Below are positions 10,098 through 19,414 of a DNA stretch of 64,000 nucleotides, piece after piece (position 1 is the stretch's first letter; every line of letters begins with the position of its first letter). Source of the stretch: G001797105 sp964528155 (lineage in GTDB: Bacteria; Chloroflexota; Anaerolineae; Anaerolineales; E44-bin32). Made by a program: the position numbers and the translations under genes. The notes under the pieces were generated by a model. The model had not been told where the DNA came from. It made no database searches and saw only the letters and a program-made list of their open reading frames with translations. The DNA is taken from positions 34,609 to 98,608 of the forward strand of contig CAZGRL010000005.1 in the NCBI GenBank assembly GCA_964528155.1, given 5' to 3'.

Positions 10098-12851
10098 TCA
10101 AGCTGGGTCTTGCCTCCCTCGACGGATGCCATGTGCTGTCGATTGAGAATAGACGTATCTGAGGAGCAATCCCATCAGGAGAAGTACTGTGGCAGAGGTG
10201 ACAGCCAGCCCGGCTCTGAAGGAGGCCGATTCATAGCGAAATGTGTATTCACGGCTTCCCGGGCTCCCCTGCACAGAGAGGTAGTTTCCCATTGGGACGA
10301 GTTCCGCTGGCTGGCCATCCACGTAGACATGCCAGCCGGGGAAATAGCTGGTTAGAAGGACGACCCAGCTGCGTGCATCAGTCAATTCGGCCCGGACGGA
10401 AATCTCGTCGGGGCCACCCTCAATCGGCTGGAGCTCGATGACTTCGGAACGTTCGACAGCGCCCTGATTGACACCAGACAGTATGGATCCGGAGACAGCA
10501 AAGGCGAAGGGGAGGCTATCTTCAAGAGAATACACGGTTTGATTACCTATTCGCGCGATGGCTGCAATGTTCCCCTCGGGAGGAAGCGCGTCTTGCTCAA
10601 GGACCAAGTAGTTGGGCCGCGCTTCAATGGGCCTTTGGCTAGATCGGTTCTCTCCGGGCGGGAAGAAATCGTAGCCATACCAGACGTCCCAGTATCGCTC
10701 ACCGGAGGCGACGACAGCCAGGTGCCAGCCCTCGGTCGCCGGGATGCTAACATGGCTCGGCCTGGGATCGTAGGCGGTCAGCCATGAGAGTACGGCATCA
10801 GCTTCATGTGTCCTCTCTCTGGTCCCGACAAGTCTCTGTTTCACCAGAAAGATATTGATGCCTGAAAGTCCCATAGCCAGCGTGAGCAAGCCGCCAAGGA
10901 ACCTTGCCGGGCTCCTGTGCGCGCCATCGCTGTCCTCAAGTGCGTTTTCTGACGAGCGGCGGCGAGTCTCCATCAGCCATGTCATGCCCAATCCAGCGAG
11001 CGTGACGAGGGCGACTGTTCCATAGACCATCATCCGGCTCGGATAGCGCAATATGATAAGCGGCGGCGTCGTGCGGTAGATGGGTGCGAGTGGAGTGTAC
11101 CGGATGCAGATCCACACGATCGTCAGAGCGACAAGGGCGGTCAAAGATAGGATCTCGCGCCGTCTCCAGCCTCTCCAGAATGCAGGAAGAGCGAGTGAAG
11201 CCGCGAGCAAGGGGAAGATGCCGATGTAGCCGTAGAACTCCTCGGGCGGGAGATTCTTCTGAGCAATCGGGCGGTCGGTCGAGGGGAATGCATAGTCATT
11301 CAGCACTTCCAGTAACGACTGGGAGGTTGCCAGCTCGGGATCTCCGGCTTTCTGTATGTACTGCCAAAGCTCGATCGTCGGAGCCCACTGGACCGCGGTC
11401 AGGCCGATAGCAAGAGCTCCGATGATCAGAAGCGGCCCGGCTCTCACCATGGACCAGCGCGGCTCCCATCGTCGAGTAGTGTGTAGGCCAACGCCTAGAG
11501 CTAACAGCCCCAAGATGACAGCCGCGTAGTAGGTGTAGTAACCATTCCCGGAGAAGAACATGAGCGTGATGGCAACAGCCGTCAGGATGTAATATCGTGG
11601 CCGCCGAGTTCGCAGAGAGAGCACAATCCCGCCGAACGTGAGGGGGATCCAGGCCAAGCCGAATGTGAAGAGATACTCACCCTGGATGAACCGGGCAACC
11701 GCCTGTCCGTTCAATGCGAAGATCACGGCCGCCCAGACGCGGGTAGGGCGATTCAGGCCGATCACACGGCCGAGAAACCATTGTCCGAATGCTGCGATCA
11801 TCAGGGATGCGAACACGGCGATCTTGAAGCCGTTTACCACACCGAAGAGCAGCACGGGGACGCTGGAGATCGGGTTGAACATATGCATGAAGGGATCGCC
11901 AATCAGCGGCTGGCCCGTGCCGAGCTGGAAGTTCCAGGTCGGGAAAACTCCGAATCGGCGGAGAGAGTTCGCCATGACGAAGTCGAGGAATGCGACCACG
12001 TCGAACTCGCGGCCTGGCAATAGCCTGTCGGGGCTGAAGTCCAGGAAAGGCAAAGAGAATAGCAGAATGACTATCCCGACAAGGCACAGCTCCATCGATG
12101 CACTGCGGACGCTCATCGGTGGCAGGCTGAGGTCCGAGATAGGCGGCCTTGGTCCGAATCGACCCCGAAGAACCTGGCCAATGCGGATCATGTCCGACTC
12201 TCGCAGCAATTTGAGTTTCAAACGGGAGCCTTGGCCAAGCCGGTTGGAGGCTGTCACATCGGGCGATCGAATCCCGGTTGCCTCCTCTGGAGCGCCGGCG
12301 GCGCCGGTCGGCTCGATCGAATCTGATGCGGGTCGTGCACCAGCAACGTGTCCTCCAAGCCTCGCTCGACTCAATGCGACGAGTCTCACGATTAGCATGA
12401 TCACGAGCCAAAGAACGACCAGTAGCACGAGAGGCAGGAGGAGAAACCACCAGCTTCGTGACGATTGGGCAGGATCATCCGCAGTTGTCGCGTCACCATA
12501 AGTGCGGGACGACCCGGCTTTGTTCCTTTCCCCGGCCTGAAAGACCTCAGAACGGACATTCCGAACCGGCGTCTGTGTGATCAGGGAAGCCAGTTTGGGC
12601 TGGCCTTCCTTGGGAATGGAAGAGGAAGTGTCGGTCGCTGCGATGTCCTGTTCTGCCTGAGAAACCCGCTGAGGGACGATCAACCGGAACGCAGCGAGAG
12701 GTCCGGGGTAGGGGAGGATTCCTGCTTGGACCGCGACATCACAGATATCGAGGTGGGTCGCGGCAATGACGCCGAAGCCGACCGGGGCGACGGAAATCGC
12801 CAGAAGCGCCAAGTACCTGCGTATCAGAGTGGCGACAAGCTCACCCATCAT
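10098..12851 (-). CDS. YfhO-like polytopic membrane protein with unusual N-terminal two-helix extension
   Basis: About 917 residues. Residues ~240-900 have the YfhO pattern: a first helix, a long exterior loop (FPTWNFQLGTGQPLIGDPF), then about ten helices and a C-terminal beta region ending in SYFPGWHVYVDGQPAEL, which is typical of this GT-C-related family. YfhO proteins promote glycosylation of lipoteichoic acid or other surface polymers. Residues 1-240 are extra: a helix near 14-34, about 100 exported hydrophilic residues, a helix near 135-160 and a low-complexity linker. An in-frame TTG lies two codons upstream of the chosen ATG. The function is inferred from fold and neighbours. Confidence 0.75.
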   Translation of the reverse strand: MMGELVATLIRRYLALLAISVAPVGFGVIAATHLDICDVAVQAGILPYPGPLAAFRLIVPQRVSQAEQDIAATDTSSSIPKEGQPKLASLITQTPVRNVRSEVFQAGERNKAGSSRTYGDATTADDPAQSSRSWWFLLLPLVLLVVLWLVIMLIVRLVALSRARLGGHVAGARPASDSIEPTGAAGAPEEATGIRSPDVTASNRLGQGSRLKLKLLRESDMIRIGQVLRGRFGPRPPISDLSLPPMSVRSASMELCLVGIVILLFSLPFLDFSPDRLLPGREFDVVAFLDFVMANSLRRFGVFPTWNFQLGTGQPLIGDPFMHMFNPISSVPVLLFGVVNGFKIAVFASLMIAAFGQWFLGRVIGLNRPTRVWAAVIFALNGQAVARFIQGEYLFTFGLAWIPLTFGGIVLSLRTRRPRYYILTAVAITLMFFSGNGYYTYYAAVILGLLALGVGLHTTRRWEPRWSMVRAGPLLIIGALAIGLTAVQWAPTIELWQYIQKAGDPELATSQSLLEVLNDYAFPSTDRPIAQKNLPPEEFYGYIGIFPLLAASLALPAFWRGWRRREILSLTALVALTIVWICIRYTPLAPIYRTTPPLIILRYPSRMMVYGTVALVTLAGLGMTWLMETRRRSSENALEDSDGAHRSPARFLGGLLTLAMGLSGINIFLVKQRLVGTRERTHEADAVLSWLTAYDPRPSHVSIPATEGWHLAVVASGERYWDVWYGYDFFPPGENRSSQRPIEARPNYLVLEQDALPPEGNIAAIARIGNQTVYSLEDSLPFAFAVSGSILSGVNQGAVERSEVIELQPIEGGPDEISVRAELTDARSWVVLLTSYFPGWHVYVDGQPAELVPMGNYLSVQGSPGSREYTFRYESASFRAGLAVTSATVLLLMGLLLRYVYSQSTAHGIRRGRQDPA

Positions 12852-13160
12852 CGTCAATCCGCGCGCAGCCAGTGATCAGAGTGCCCGACACCGCGTGCCG
12901 CCTCGATGGCCGGCAAGCCCGACATTCCTGCGGCGGGATTGCTGCTCCGGAGGCACGTAGGCTGATGCTCCCCAAATATGTGTCCGGGCGCGGTCCGGGC
13001 TGTCGCGCCCGGGGCTTCCGGTCCTGAGGATCAATGCAGTAGGTTTGTTGGCAGGCGCCGAATTACGTCCCCTGTGATTCTGGCATGACATCCAAGGGAG
13101 TGCTCCTGGACTCCTCCACATCTAAGCTGACGCGTGACTCTCGGAGAGGCTTCACGGCGA
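12852..13160. other. Intergenic gap with a GC-rich hairpin
   Basis: 309 bases without a supported gene. It holds an inverted repeat CCGGGCGCG (12984-12992) and CGCGCCCGG (13004-13012) with an 11-base loop and no T-run. This may be a weak terminator or transcript-end structure for the minus-strand gene upstream. Confidence 0.45.
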
Positions 13161-15305
13161 TCACTCGAACACATAGGAGATGAATAACAAGGCGTCCTTC
13201 TTGCCGCGGATCGCGATCTCGTTGCCGTCCGGGAATTCCTGGCGAACCAAGTCGAGTTCATTCATCCGTTCCGGCAGGAAAATGAACGCAGTCGGTCCTG
13301 AGAGTGTCCAATCCGGGGGTGAGGTGATCGGTTCGAGCACATCGTGGCCTACGGCCAGGGGGGCGAGGTAAGGCACAGTGGAGAGGCTGGTGTATCCCAT
13401 GCGCGGCGCCCCGAAGAAGTAGACTTCCAGCCCAGGCTTCTGGTCTGCAAGGTAGTAACCAAGGGCAGTCGCGGTTTCTGTGTTGAGATCTCCAAAGCGC
13501 CGATTGAACGTGTAGTCCCCGAAGTAGAAGTCGAGGTCGCCAAGAATGGCGACGACCAGAACAGCCGTCAGCGCAACTTGAGGAATTACGCGGCGCTTGG
13601 GCCAGGCGCGCGCGAGCCACCCCCCTACTTCGGCGAGCGGGAATCCCACGAGCAAGGCGACCAGCGGCGCGGCGAAGACGTACCGCTGGGCCGAAGGTGG
13701 ATTCTGGCTCAAGGCACCGGCGACAACTGCGGCCACGAGCCAAAGCGCCAACCATGTGACGCGCAGATCCAGGATACGAGGCAGCAGCAATACGAGCCCG
13801 AGCAAGAACAAGGCACTTGGAAGCGCGAGCAACATCGGGTGGTCAGGTTGATACCACGCACGCAGGTTCTCGCTCGTGAAACCCAACGCCGAGTGGATGA
13901 TCTGATTGACGAAGATCGACCACTGGCTGACGCCTCTGACCTGTATTTCGTTTTCCATCCATCTTCCGAAGATCGTCACCCGGTTCATTGGAGCGGAGAA
14001 CTCATTTGGATGCCTGACGAAGAAAAGGGCCAGCGGCAGGTAGACGGTCAAGGCCGCCATCAGCATGGCGACAATACCCGGGAGCCGGTTGCGAATGGCC
14101 TGCCGATCTTTGATGGCGGCGAAGACAAGCCAGATCGGCAGCATGACAAACAAAGCGCGTGAGCTCGTGTAGAAATACTGCGCCAGCCCCAGCGCGATGC
14201 CGGCCATGACGAACGACAGTCGACGGCCGCCGGAGGTTCTGTCGTCGAACTCCCAGGCATGCCAAAGGAGAGCCGAGAAGGCGACGACGAACAGCCCATC
14301 CCAGACGTTGTTGATTCCGAGACGACTGAAGTGTATGTGAAAGTGGAAGGCAGCCAGATAGCTGGCCGACAGGATGGCAGCCCATCTGCCGAACGCATCT
14401 CGAACAAGGAAGTACAGCGCGAAGACAGTCATGGCGCCCGCCAGGGTGGACGGGACTCGAAGAGCGAGAACTGTCTGTCCAAAGAGCCGGATAGAGAGCG
14501 ATTGGACGTAGAAATACAGCGAGGGGAACGAGTACCAGCCGATGCTGAAGAGGTTGTTGAGCCGGCCATTGATGAACGCGACCGCGCTCAAGCCGCCGGA
14601 GCCCTCATCACCCGTGAGAAGCCATGGAACCCGGCCGACGAACAGCACTCGAAGAAGCAGGGCGGCAAGGAACAGGACGCCGGCGATCAGGAAGTCCCGG
14701 CGTGAGTCGGCGGGCAGCGATATACGCTGCCCCTGGCGCCAATTGGCCACCAATAAGCATAGGATGCCACAGATCCAGGTTCCTGAGGCCAGCCAAGTCG
14801 ATCTGGTCAATGGGCCGTCACCCGCGGCGACTCTCGCCGCCAAGCTCAGGATCGGTGCAAGAACCAGGAGCATGGCCTGGTACGGGCGCATGGTGCACCA
14901 GCGGGACAAGCGTTCGAGAGGCAAGCCAAACCAGCGATCGAAGCGGCCCCGCGTGAATGCCCTGGCAGCGATCAGGAACAAGCCCAGCCCCAGAACGGTG
15001 AAGAGGTAGGCCTTCCATTTCTCCGATTGAGGTAGGACGCCAGTCAGCGACTGGCCTATGAGGGCCAGGGCGGCTCCAGCGCTGAGGAGCACGGCGAAGT
15101 CTGGGTATCCGGCATCGAGCGTCTGGGAAGTGCTCGGGGGTGAGGTGTCCGGGGCTGGCTCTTTCGACACGCCGGTGTTCTGAGTGGTCAGCTTGCTGCT
15201 CTTGGATTTCAATGGGGCTCCCACCTCCAGCTCCTGAGGCTCAGGTTGGCTTGCACTTGTCGGCAACGGTCCCGGCTTTGGCGCCTCGATCGCATTCAAC
15301 AACAC
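13161..15305 (-). CDS. GT-C fold glycosyltransferase (ArnT/PMT-like)
   Basis: Up to 714 residues. A Pro/Ser-rich cytoplasmic N-terminus (~70 residues) is followed by three or four helices and then the classic GT-C core, whose first exterior loop carries LLTGDEGSGG with the acidic pair used for catalysis. It also has YSFPSLYFYVQSL and FHFHIHFSRLGINN, both common in family-39 proteins. The end is a short soluble domain. Likely transfers a sugar from a polyprenyl-phosphate donor on the outer face of the membrane. The start codon is GTG and uncertain. The chain has roughly a dozen helices before the tail. Confidence 0.82.
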   Translation of the reverse strand: MLLNAIEAPKPGPLPTSASQPEPQELEVGAPLKSKSSKLTTQNTGVSKEPAPDTSPPSTSQTLDAGYPDFAVLLSAGAALALIGQSLTGVLPQSEKWKAYLFTVLGLGLFLIAARAFTRGRFDRWFGLPLERLSRWCTMRPYQAMLLVLAPILSLAARVAAGDGPLTRSTWLASGTWICGILCLLVANWRQGQRISLPADSRRDFLIAGVLFLAALLLRVLFVGRVPWLLTGDEGSGGLSAVAFINGRLNNLFSIGWYSFPSLYFYVQSLSIRLFGQTVLALRVPSTLAGAMTVFALYFLVRDAFGRWAAILSASYLAAFHFHIHFSRLGINNVWDGLFVVAFSALLWHAWEFDDRTSGGRRLSFVMAGIALGLAQYFYTSSRALFVMLPIWLVFAAIKDRQAIRNRLPGIVAMLMAALTVYLPLALFFVRHPNEFSAPMNRVTIFGRWMENEIQVRGVSQWSIFVNQIIHSALGFTSENLRAWYQPDHPMLLALPSALFLLGLVLLLPRILDLRVTWLALWLVAAVVAGALSQNPPSAQRYVFAAPLVALLVGFPLAEVGGWLARAWPKRRVIPQVALTAVLVVAILGDLDFYFGDYTFNRRFGDLNTETATALGYYLADQKPGLEVYFFGAPRMGYTSLSTVPYLAPLAVGHDVLEPITSPPDWTLSGPTAFIFLPERMNELDLVRQEFPDGNEIAIRGKKDALLFISYVFE

Positions 15306-15659
15306 CCAAATGGGGTTCGGCTATCGAGGGTTGGGTAGTACATGTGTCGGCATGAGAAGGAATGTCTCTCTATCCCGCGTGTGGCAACGTGAGCAGGCCA
15401 GCACATGACCGGATTGGTCGCCGGCGAACCTGAAATCGGTTCACCCCCCTTCAAGGTGGGGCACCCATCTCGTGTCAAGAGAGGCAGCGAGGGCCGGGTC
15501 TGTGATGTCGTCCCCCGACCCGGCCGGTGCCCGCGGAATAGATAGCACTTCTTCTGGGTTTTCACAACTCCGGCTTGCGGACGGACGGCTGTGGCTCAAA
15601 GTTGCCGAAATAACCACGCGGCCTATACTCGCGGGAGTCTTCGGCCGAGGGATGGCCTC
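15306..15659. other. Divergent intergenic region, no gene accepted
   Basis: 354 bases between two divergent membrane-protein genes, so it should hold promoters for both, but no strong -10/-35 pair stands out. A short minus-strand frame (15321-15443) contains CSRCH but lacks a start codon. Confidence 0.45.
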
Positions 15660-17648
15660 ATGAACCGGATCCTCAATCCTCGCGGCGTCGGCGCCAAGGG
15701 TCTCTCCGCGACCGGGTTGTTCAAGGGAGTCGGAAGCTCGGATTCCCGCTCGCGGCTGTGGACAGGCTTTGAGTTAGTCCTCATTGCCTTGTGGGGAGTG
15801 TGGGTTACAAGGGGTTACCTTCCTCTCGATCCCCATCAAGTCCCACTCGGGAGGGAATCCCTCTCGGCGATTCAGACGCATCACCTGTGGACGAATTTCA
15901 TTCAATGCGGTTGGTGCGCTCTTTGGAACGGATCCGCCAGGGGCGGCGTTCCGGCATTCGTCGATCCGCACGGCAGTATGTTGCACCCGATCGTAACATT
16001 GACCACACTGCTTTGGGGGGTTGTCGACGGGGCGAAGGTTGCTTTGATCCTGTCGTTCATCCTGGCTGGCGTGGCTCAGTGGTGGTTGGCGAAGGAACTC
16101 GGACTCGGACGATTGCCAAGAGTCTGGAGTGGGCTCATGGCCATCGTCGGAGGTCACCTGGCATACAGGATGGAGTTGGGCGCCTTCGGGGTTGTACTCG
16201 CAACCGCCATGTGCAGTTTCTTCTTCCCGGCCGCGCTCAGGGTTCATCGTGTAGGTAATCGGCGCAGCGTTGTCCTCCTTGGCGTCTGTCTTGCTTCGGC
16301 GATTCTGGCCGGCCAAGGCTACATGCAGATCGGGCTTCTGGCCGCCGTCCCATCACTCCTGGCTCTGCTGATCACGTCCGATCGCAAGCTGGCGAAGGAA
16401 TGGAAGGGTTACCTCGGAGCGGCGGGAATTGCGCTGCTTCTTGCTGCTCCGTTTATCGTCCCGCTCGTGCACTTTTCACCAAACTTCGGTAAGGCGGTTG
16501 ACCCGCAGTTTGGCGCAGCCCAGCCGCTAGAGTTCCTTCCGCTGAATCTGGTCATCAATGACCCCGCATTCTATGCGACCGATTCGCTGCAGAAGCTCCC
16601 ATTCCCTCACCTGTATGTGATGTTCGTCGGATGGATCCCTGTCATCCTTGCAGTGATAGGTCTTGGTTCCGGAGCAATGGGACTGTGGCGGGAAAGGGTA
16701 TTCCTTGGCACAGCAACCATCATCGAGTTTCTGGTCGCCAGTGCTGTCTTGCTCCGGTGGCTTGTTCCTGTGTGGTCGGGTGTGGGCGGAATACGGAATC
16801 CGCCGCAAATTGCAGGCCTGGCGGTGCCGGCGATCCTTGGACTGTCTGCGATAGGTCTGGAGCGGCTAATGCGCCTCGAGTGGCCTACCCTGTCTTTGAG
16901 CGGAGCTTCCCCGAGTGGCAGGGTCTTGGGCGGACTCTCGCTAGCGTGGCTGCTCGTAGTTCCGCTTGTCTTCGCACTGAGTGAAGCTTATCGCTTCGGG
17001 CACGGATGGCTTGATACTGTGGAGTTGCGAAGCGGGGTCGAGGACGTCCTGCACCAACTGCAGACGCCCAGCTCAGAATGGGTGTCAACCCCCTTTGGAG
17101 AGCATTTCTTCATTGAACCCGCGACCGCACTTGGGCTCAAGCTGAGCCCTGGGATCATGACATGGTTCTGGAAGGATAGGCCGCCGCCATTGGCCCGACT
17201 CGAGGCCGCCAGGGCTGGTCCTCCCGAAGGTTCTGTCCAAGAGGTTGCGATCGAGGATGGTATTCCAATATACGTGAGATCTTCAGAGCATTATGCGTCG
17301 GTTCAGCATAGTGGGGTCGTGTCGCCATGCGACGCCAGGTCCACAGCTGGTGTAATCACGGTTACATGCGATGCGGAGTTGAACGGCAATCTGATTGTGG
17401 AGGAGAACAACTGGGTCGGGTGGCGTGCCTGGCGTGACGGGAATCGGGTTCAGCTACACGAGAGCCGATGGCTCGAAGTGGAGGCACCGGCGGGGAGGCA
17501 TGAGTACGTCTTTCGCTATCTTCCGTGGGATGTTCCGCTTGGGATTGGTCTGGCGGTGGTCGGTCTCGTGTTGTGCGCGTGGATGTGGTGCCGTCCCGGA
17601 GCGACGGCGAGCATTGAGAGCGGTGCGCCGGCTGATCACCAGAACTAG
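15660..17648 (+). CDS. YfhO-like polytopic membrane protein
   Basis: 662 residues from ATG 15660, chosen because CCGAGGG precedes it; a GTG at 15591 is the in-frame alternative. About eleven membrane helices. After the first helix, the exterior loop contains LWTNFIQCGWCALWNGSARG and the VDPHGSMLHPIV segment that matches the loop of the 10098-12851 protein. The C-terminal beta region includes NNWVGWRAWRDGN before a last helix, the same arrangement as in YfhO. Probably helps glycosylate a surface polymer. It is the only plus-strand member of this four-gene membrane cluster and converges on the acyl-CoA dehydrogenase gene. Confidence 0.75.
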   Translation: MNRILNPRGVGAKGLSATGLFKGVGSSDSRSRLWTGFELVLIALWGVWVTRGYLPLDPHQVPLGRESLSAIQTHHLWTNFIQCGWCALWNGSARGGVPAFVDPHGSMLHPIVTLTTLLWGVVDGAKVALILSFILAGVAQWWLAKELGLGRLPRVWSGLMAIVGGHLAYRMELGAFGVVLATAMCSFFFPAALRVHRVGNRRSVVLLGVCLASAILAGQGYMQIGLLAAVPSLLALLITSDRKLAKEWKGYLGAAGIALLLAAPFIVPLVHFSPNFGKAVDPQFGAAQPLEFLPLNLVINDPAFYATDSLQKLPFPHLYVMFVGWIPVILAVIGLGSGAMGLWRERVFLGTATIIEFLVASAVLLRWLVPVWSGVGGIRNPPQIAGLAVPAILGLSAIGLERLMRLEWPTLSLSGASPSGRVLGGLSLAWLLVVPLVFALSEAYRFGHGWLDTVELRSGVEDVLHQLQTPSSEWVSTPFGEHFFIEPATALGLKLSPGIMTWFWKDRPPPLARLEAARAGPPEGSVQEVAIEDGIPIYVRSSEHYASVQHSGVVSPCDARSTAGVITVTCDAELNGNLIVEENNWVGWRAWRDGNRVQLHESRWLEVEAPAGRHEYVFRYLPWDVPLGIGLAVVGLVLCAWMWCRPGATASIESGAPADHQN

Positions 17649-17701
17649 AGCGGTGCAACAACATCGGGGTTGAAGATGAGAAGCTGCGTCTTCGCCGCGA
17701 C

Positions 17702-18889
17702 CTAACGCAACCCCAACTCCAATCGCGAAATGACCAGCCGCTGGATCTCGCTCGTCCCCTCGTAGATTTCAGTAATCTTGGCGTCGCGGAAGTATCTCTC
17801 GATCGGCAACTCTTTGGAATACCCCATGCCGGCATGGGTCTGAACGGCGGCGTGGGCGCAGAACATGGCCGTCTCCGAGGCGAATAGCTTGGCCATAGAA
17901 GCCTCAAGGGTGTAGCGGCCGCCGCTTGCTTTGGATCTCTGCTTGGCCAGGGCGGCCTGAAAGATCAACAAGCGGCTGGCCTCGATGCGGGTCTTCATGT
18001 CGGCCAGCCTGAAGCTGATCCCCTGGAACTCGCCGATCTTGTGACCGAAGGCTTCGCGTTCTCTGGCATATTCCAGACTGGCCTGGTAGGCCGCCTCGGC
18101 GATCCCCAATGCCTGAGCCGCGATGCCGATCCGCCCGGCATCCAGGACGCCAAGGGCGATCTTGAAGCCTTGCCCTTCTTCACCCAGCCGGTTAGTCACC
18201 GGGCACAGGAAGTCCTCGAAAAGGATTTCGCTTGTCGCCGAGGCGCGGATGCCGAGTTTGGGTTCCTTCTTTCCCCGGCTGAATCCCGGTTTGTCCGTCT
18301 CTATCAGAAAGGCCGTGATGCCGCTGTGCCCGCGCTCGGCGTCTGTCATCGTGAACATCAAGATGAAGTCGGCGACCGGTGCGCTCGTGACCCACGACTT
18401 GCGACCTTCGATCCTGTATTGGTTTCCCTCTCGGACGGCGCGTGAACGCATCGTGGCGGCGTCCGAGCCGGACATCGGCTCCGTCAGGGAGTAAGCGCCG
18501 ATTGCTTTGCCCGAGGCTACCGGGCGAAGAAATCTCTCCTTCTGCTCCTGCGTACCATACGCGTAGACCGCGTGGCAGAAGAGCGAGTTGTTGACCGACA
18601 TGATGGCGCCGTGAGCCGCGTCGGCCTTGGATATCTCCTCCAATGCAAGAACGTAGGACAACGTGTCCAGGCCAGCCCCTCCGTACTCTTCGGGGACCTC
18701 GATACCCATGAGCCCCAGCTCCCCCATGGCGCGGATGGTTTCGTGAGGGAATTCCCCACTCTCGTCATACTCCGCCGCGACAGGAACGATCTCTTTCTGC
18801 GCGAACTCGCGCGCTGCTTGGCGGATCATCTTATGCTCAGAGGTCAGTTCTAGTGTGGGTCCGGCGATTTGCGCATAAGGGGCAGCCAT
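17702..18889 (-). CDS. Short-chain acyl-CoA dehydrogenase
   Basis: 395 residues; FAD-dependent alpha,beta-dehydrogenation of an acyl-CoA, with electrons passed to ETF. It shows the N-helical domain (EFPHETIRAMGELGLMGIEV), the FAD strand motif (YSLTEPMSGSDAA) and the catalytic Glu in EIYEGTSEIQ near the C-terminus, the position used by butyryl-CoA-type enzymes. Its length is normal for the family. ATG 18889 was chosen over the GTG two codons upstream because AGGA then sits seven bases before it. It is single, divergent from gatC. With the hydroxyacyl-CoA dehydrogenase and thiolase near 24764-27030 it could form part of a short-chain beta-oxidation route. Confidence 0.94.
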   Translation of the reverse strand: MAAPYAQIAGPTLELTSEHKMIRQAAREFAQKEIVPVAAEYDESGEFPHETIRAMGELGLMGIEVPEEYGGAGLDTLSYVLALEEISKADAAHGAIMSVNNSLFCHAVYAYGTQEQKERFLRPVASGKAIGAYSLTEPMSGSDAATMRSRAVREGNQYRIEGRKSWVTSAPVADFILMFTMTDAERGHSGITAFLIETDKPGFSRGKKEPKLGIRASATSEILFEDFLCPVTNRLGEEGQGFKIALGVLDAGRIGIAAQALGIAEAAYQASLEYAREREAFGHKIGEFQGISFRLADMKTRIEASRLLIFQAALAKQRSKASGGRYTLEASMAKLFASETAMFCAHAAVQTHAGMGYSKELPIERYFRDAKITEIYEGTSEIQRLVISRLELGLR

Positions 18890-18929
18890 GGTCACATCCT
18901 GCTCGAACTAAGATGGCCGATCTGTGGCG

Positions 18930-18958
18930 ATTATAGCATTCAGGCACTTGAGCGGCGA
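18930..18958 (-). promoter_or_regulatory. Extended -10 promoter for the acyl-CoA dehydrogenase
   Basis: Minus strand TGCTATAAT gives a TG-N-TATAAT extended -10 with the hexamer at 18935-18930. The -35 match is weak. The transcript start would be about 34 bases before the chosen ATG. Confidence 0.55.
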
Positions 18959-19014
18959 TGTCGCTGCGGCATGCGGGCGAAGTGTGAGATCGCGTCGTGA
19001 ACACAACAGCGGCT

Positions 19015-19043
19015 TTGACCGGCTTCTGTCGAACAGGTACAAT
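19015..19043 (+). promoter_or_regulatory. Sigma-70 promoter of gatCAB
   Basis: TTGACC (19015-19020) and TACAAT (19038-19043) are separated by exactly 17 bases. The transcript start near 19050 gives a leader of about 20 bases that ends in the GGAGGG ribosome site of gatC. This is the clearest promoter in the window. Confidence 0.78.
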
Positions 19044-19069
19044 CACGAAATCCACCGCTGGAGGGTTCC

Positions 19070-19414
19070 ATGACCGAAGCAAGTCGTCGCCTCGATCAGG
19101 GACGGATTACGCCCGAGATCTTCGAGCATCTTGTCGAACTGGCAGCCCTCGAGTTGAGCCCCGACGAAGCGGATTACCTTCGGCGCGAGCTTAACGGGCA
19201 ACTCAAAGCCATCCACGAACTGGAAAGCATCAAGGTTGAAGACTCTCTTCCGATCACATCCCACGGTGTACCCTACCGAGGGGGTCTTGCCCCGGCCTTC
19301 CGGGAGGACGTGTGGTCGCCCGGGGAGCTCGCCGACGACATCCTGGGCCAAGCTCCCGAACTTGAGGGTCGGTACGTTGTGGTCCCGGACATCCCCCACC
19401 GAGAGCTAGAATGA
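19070..19414 (+). CDS. gatC: Aspartyl/glutamyl-tRNA amidotransferase subunit C
   Basis: 114 residues. Small helical chaperone subunit of GatCAB, with the family pattern ELAALELSPDEADYLRRELN and the later SIKVEDSLPITSHGVPYRGG, whose extended tail wraps around GatA. A GGAGGG site lies four bases before the ATG. Its stop overlaps the gatA start (ATGA). It is the first gene of the operon behind a clear promoter. It stabilises GatA in the complex that amidates Glu-tRNA(Gln) and/or Asp-tRNA(Asn). Confidence 0.93.
   Translation: MTEASRRLDQGRITPEIFEHLVELAALELSPDEADYLRRELNGQLKAIHELESIKVEDSLPITSHGVPYRGGLAPAFREDVWSPGELADDILGQAPELEGRYVVVPDIPHRELE

Noticed and set aside
15321..15443. Short minus frame with CSRCH, a possible heme- or zinc-binding fragment
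   Set aside because: No start codon or ribosome site, about 40 codons only, and no neighbouring cytochrome genes; CxxCH can arise by chance.
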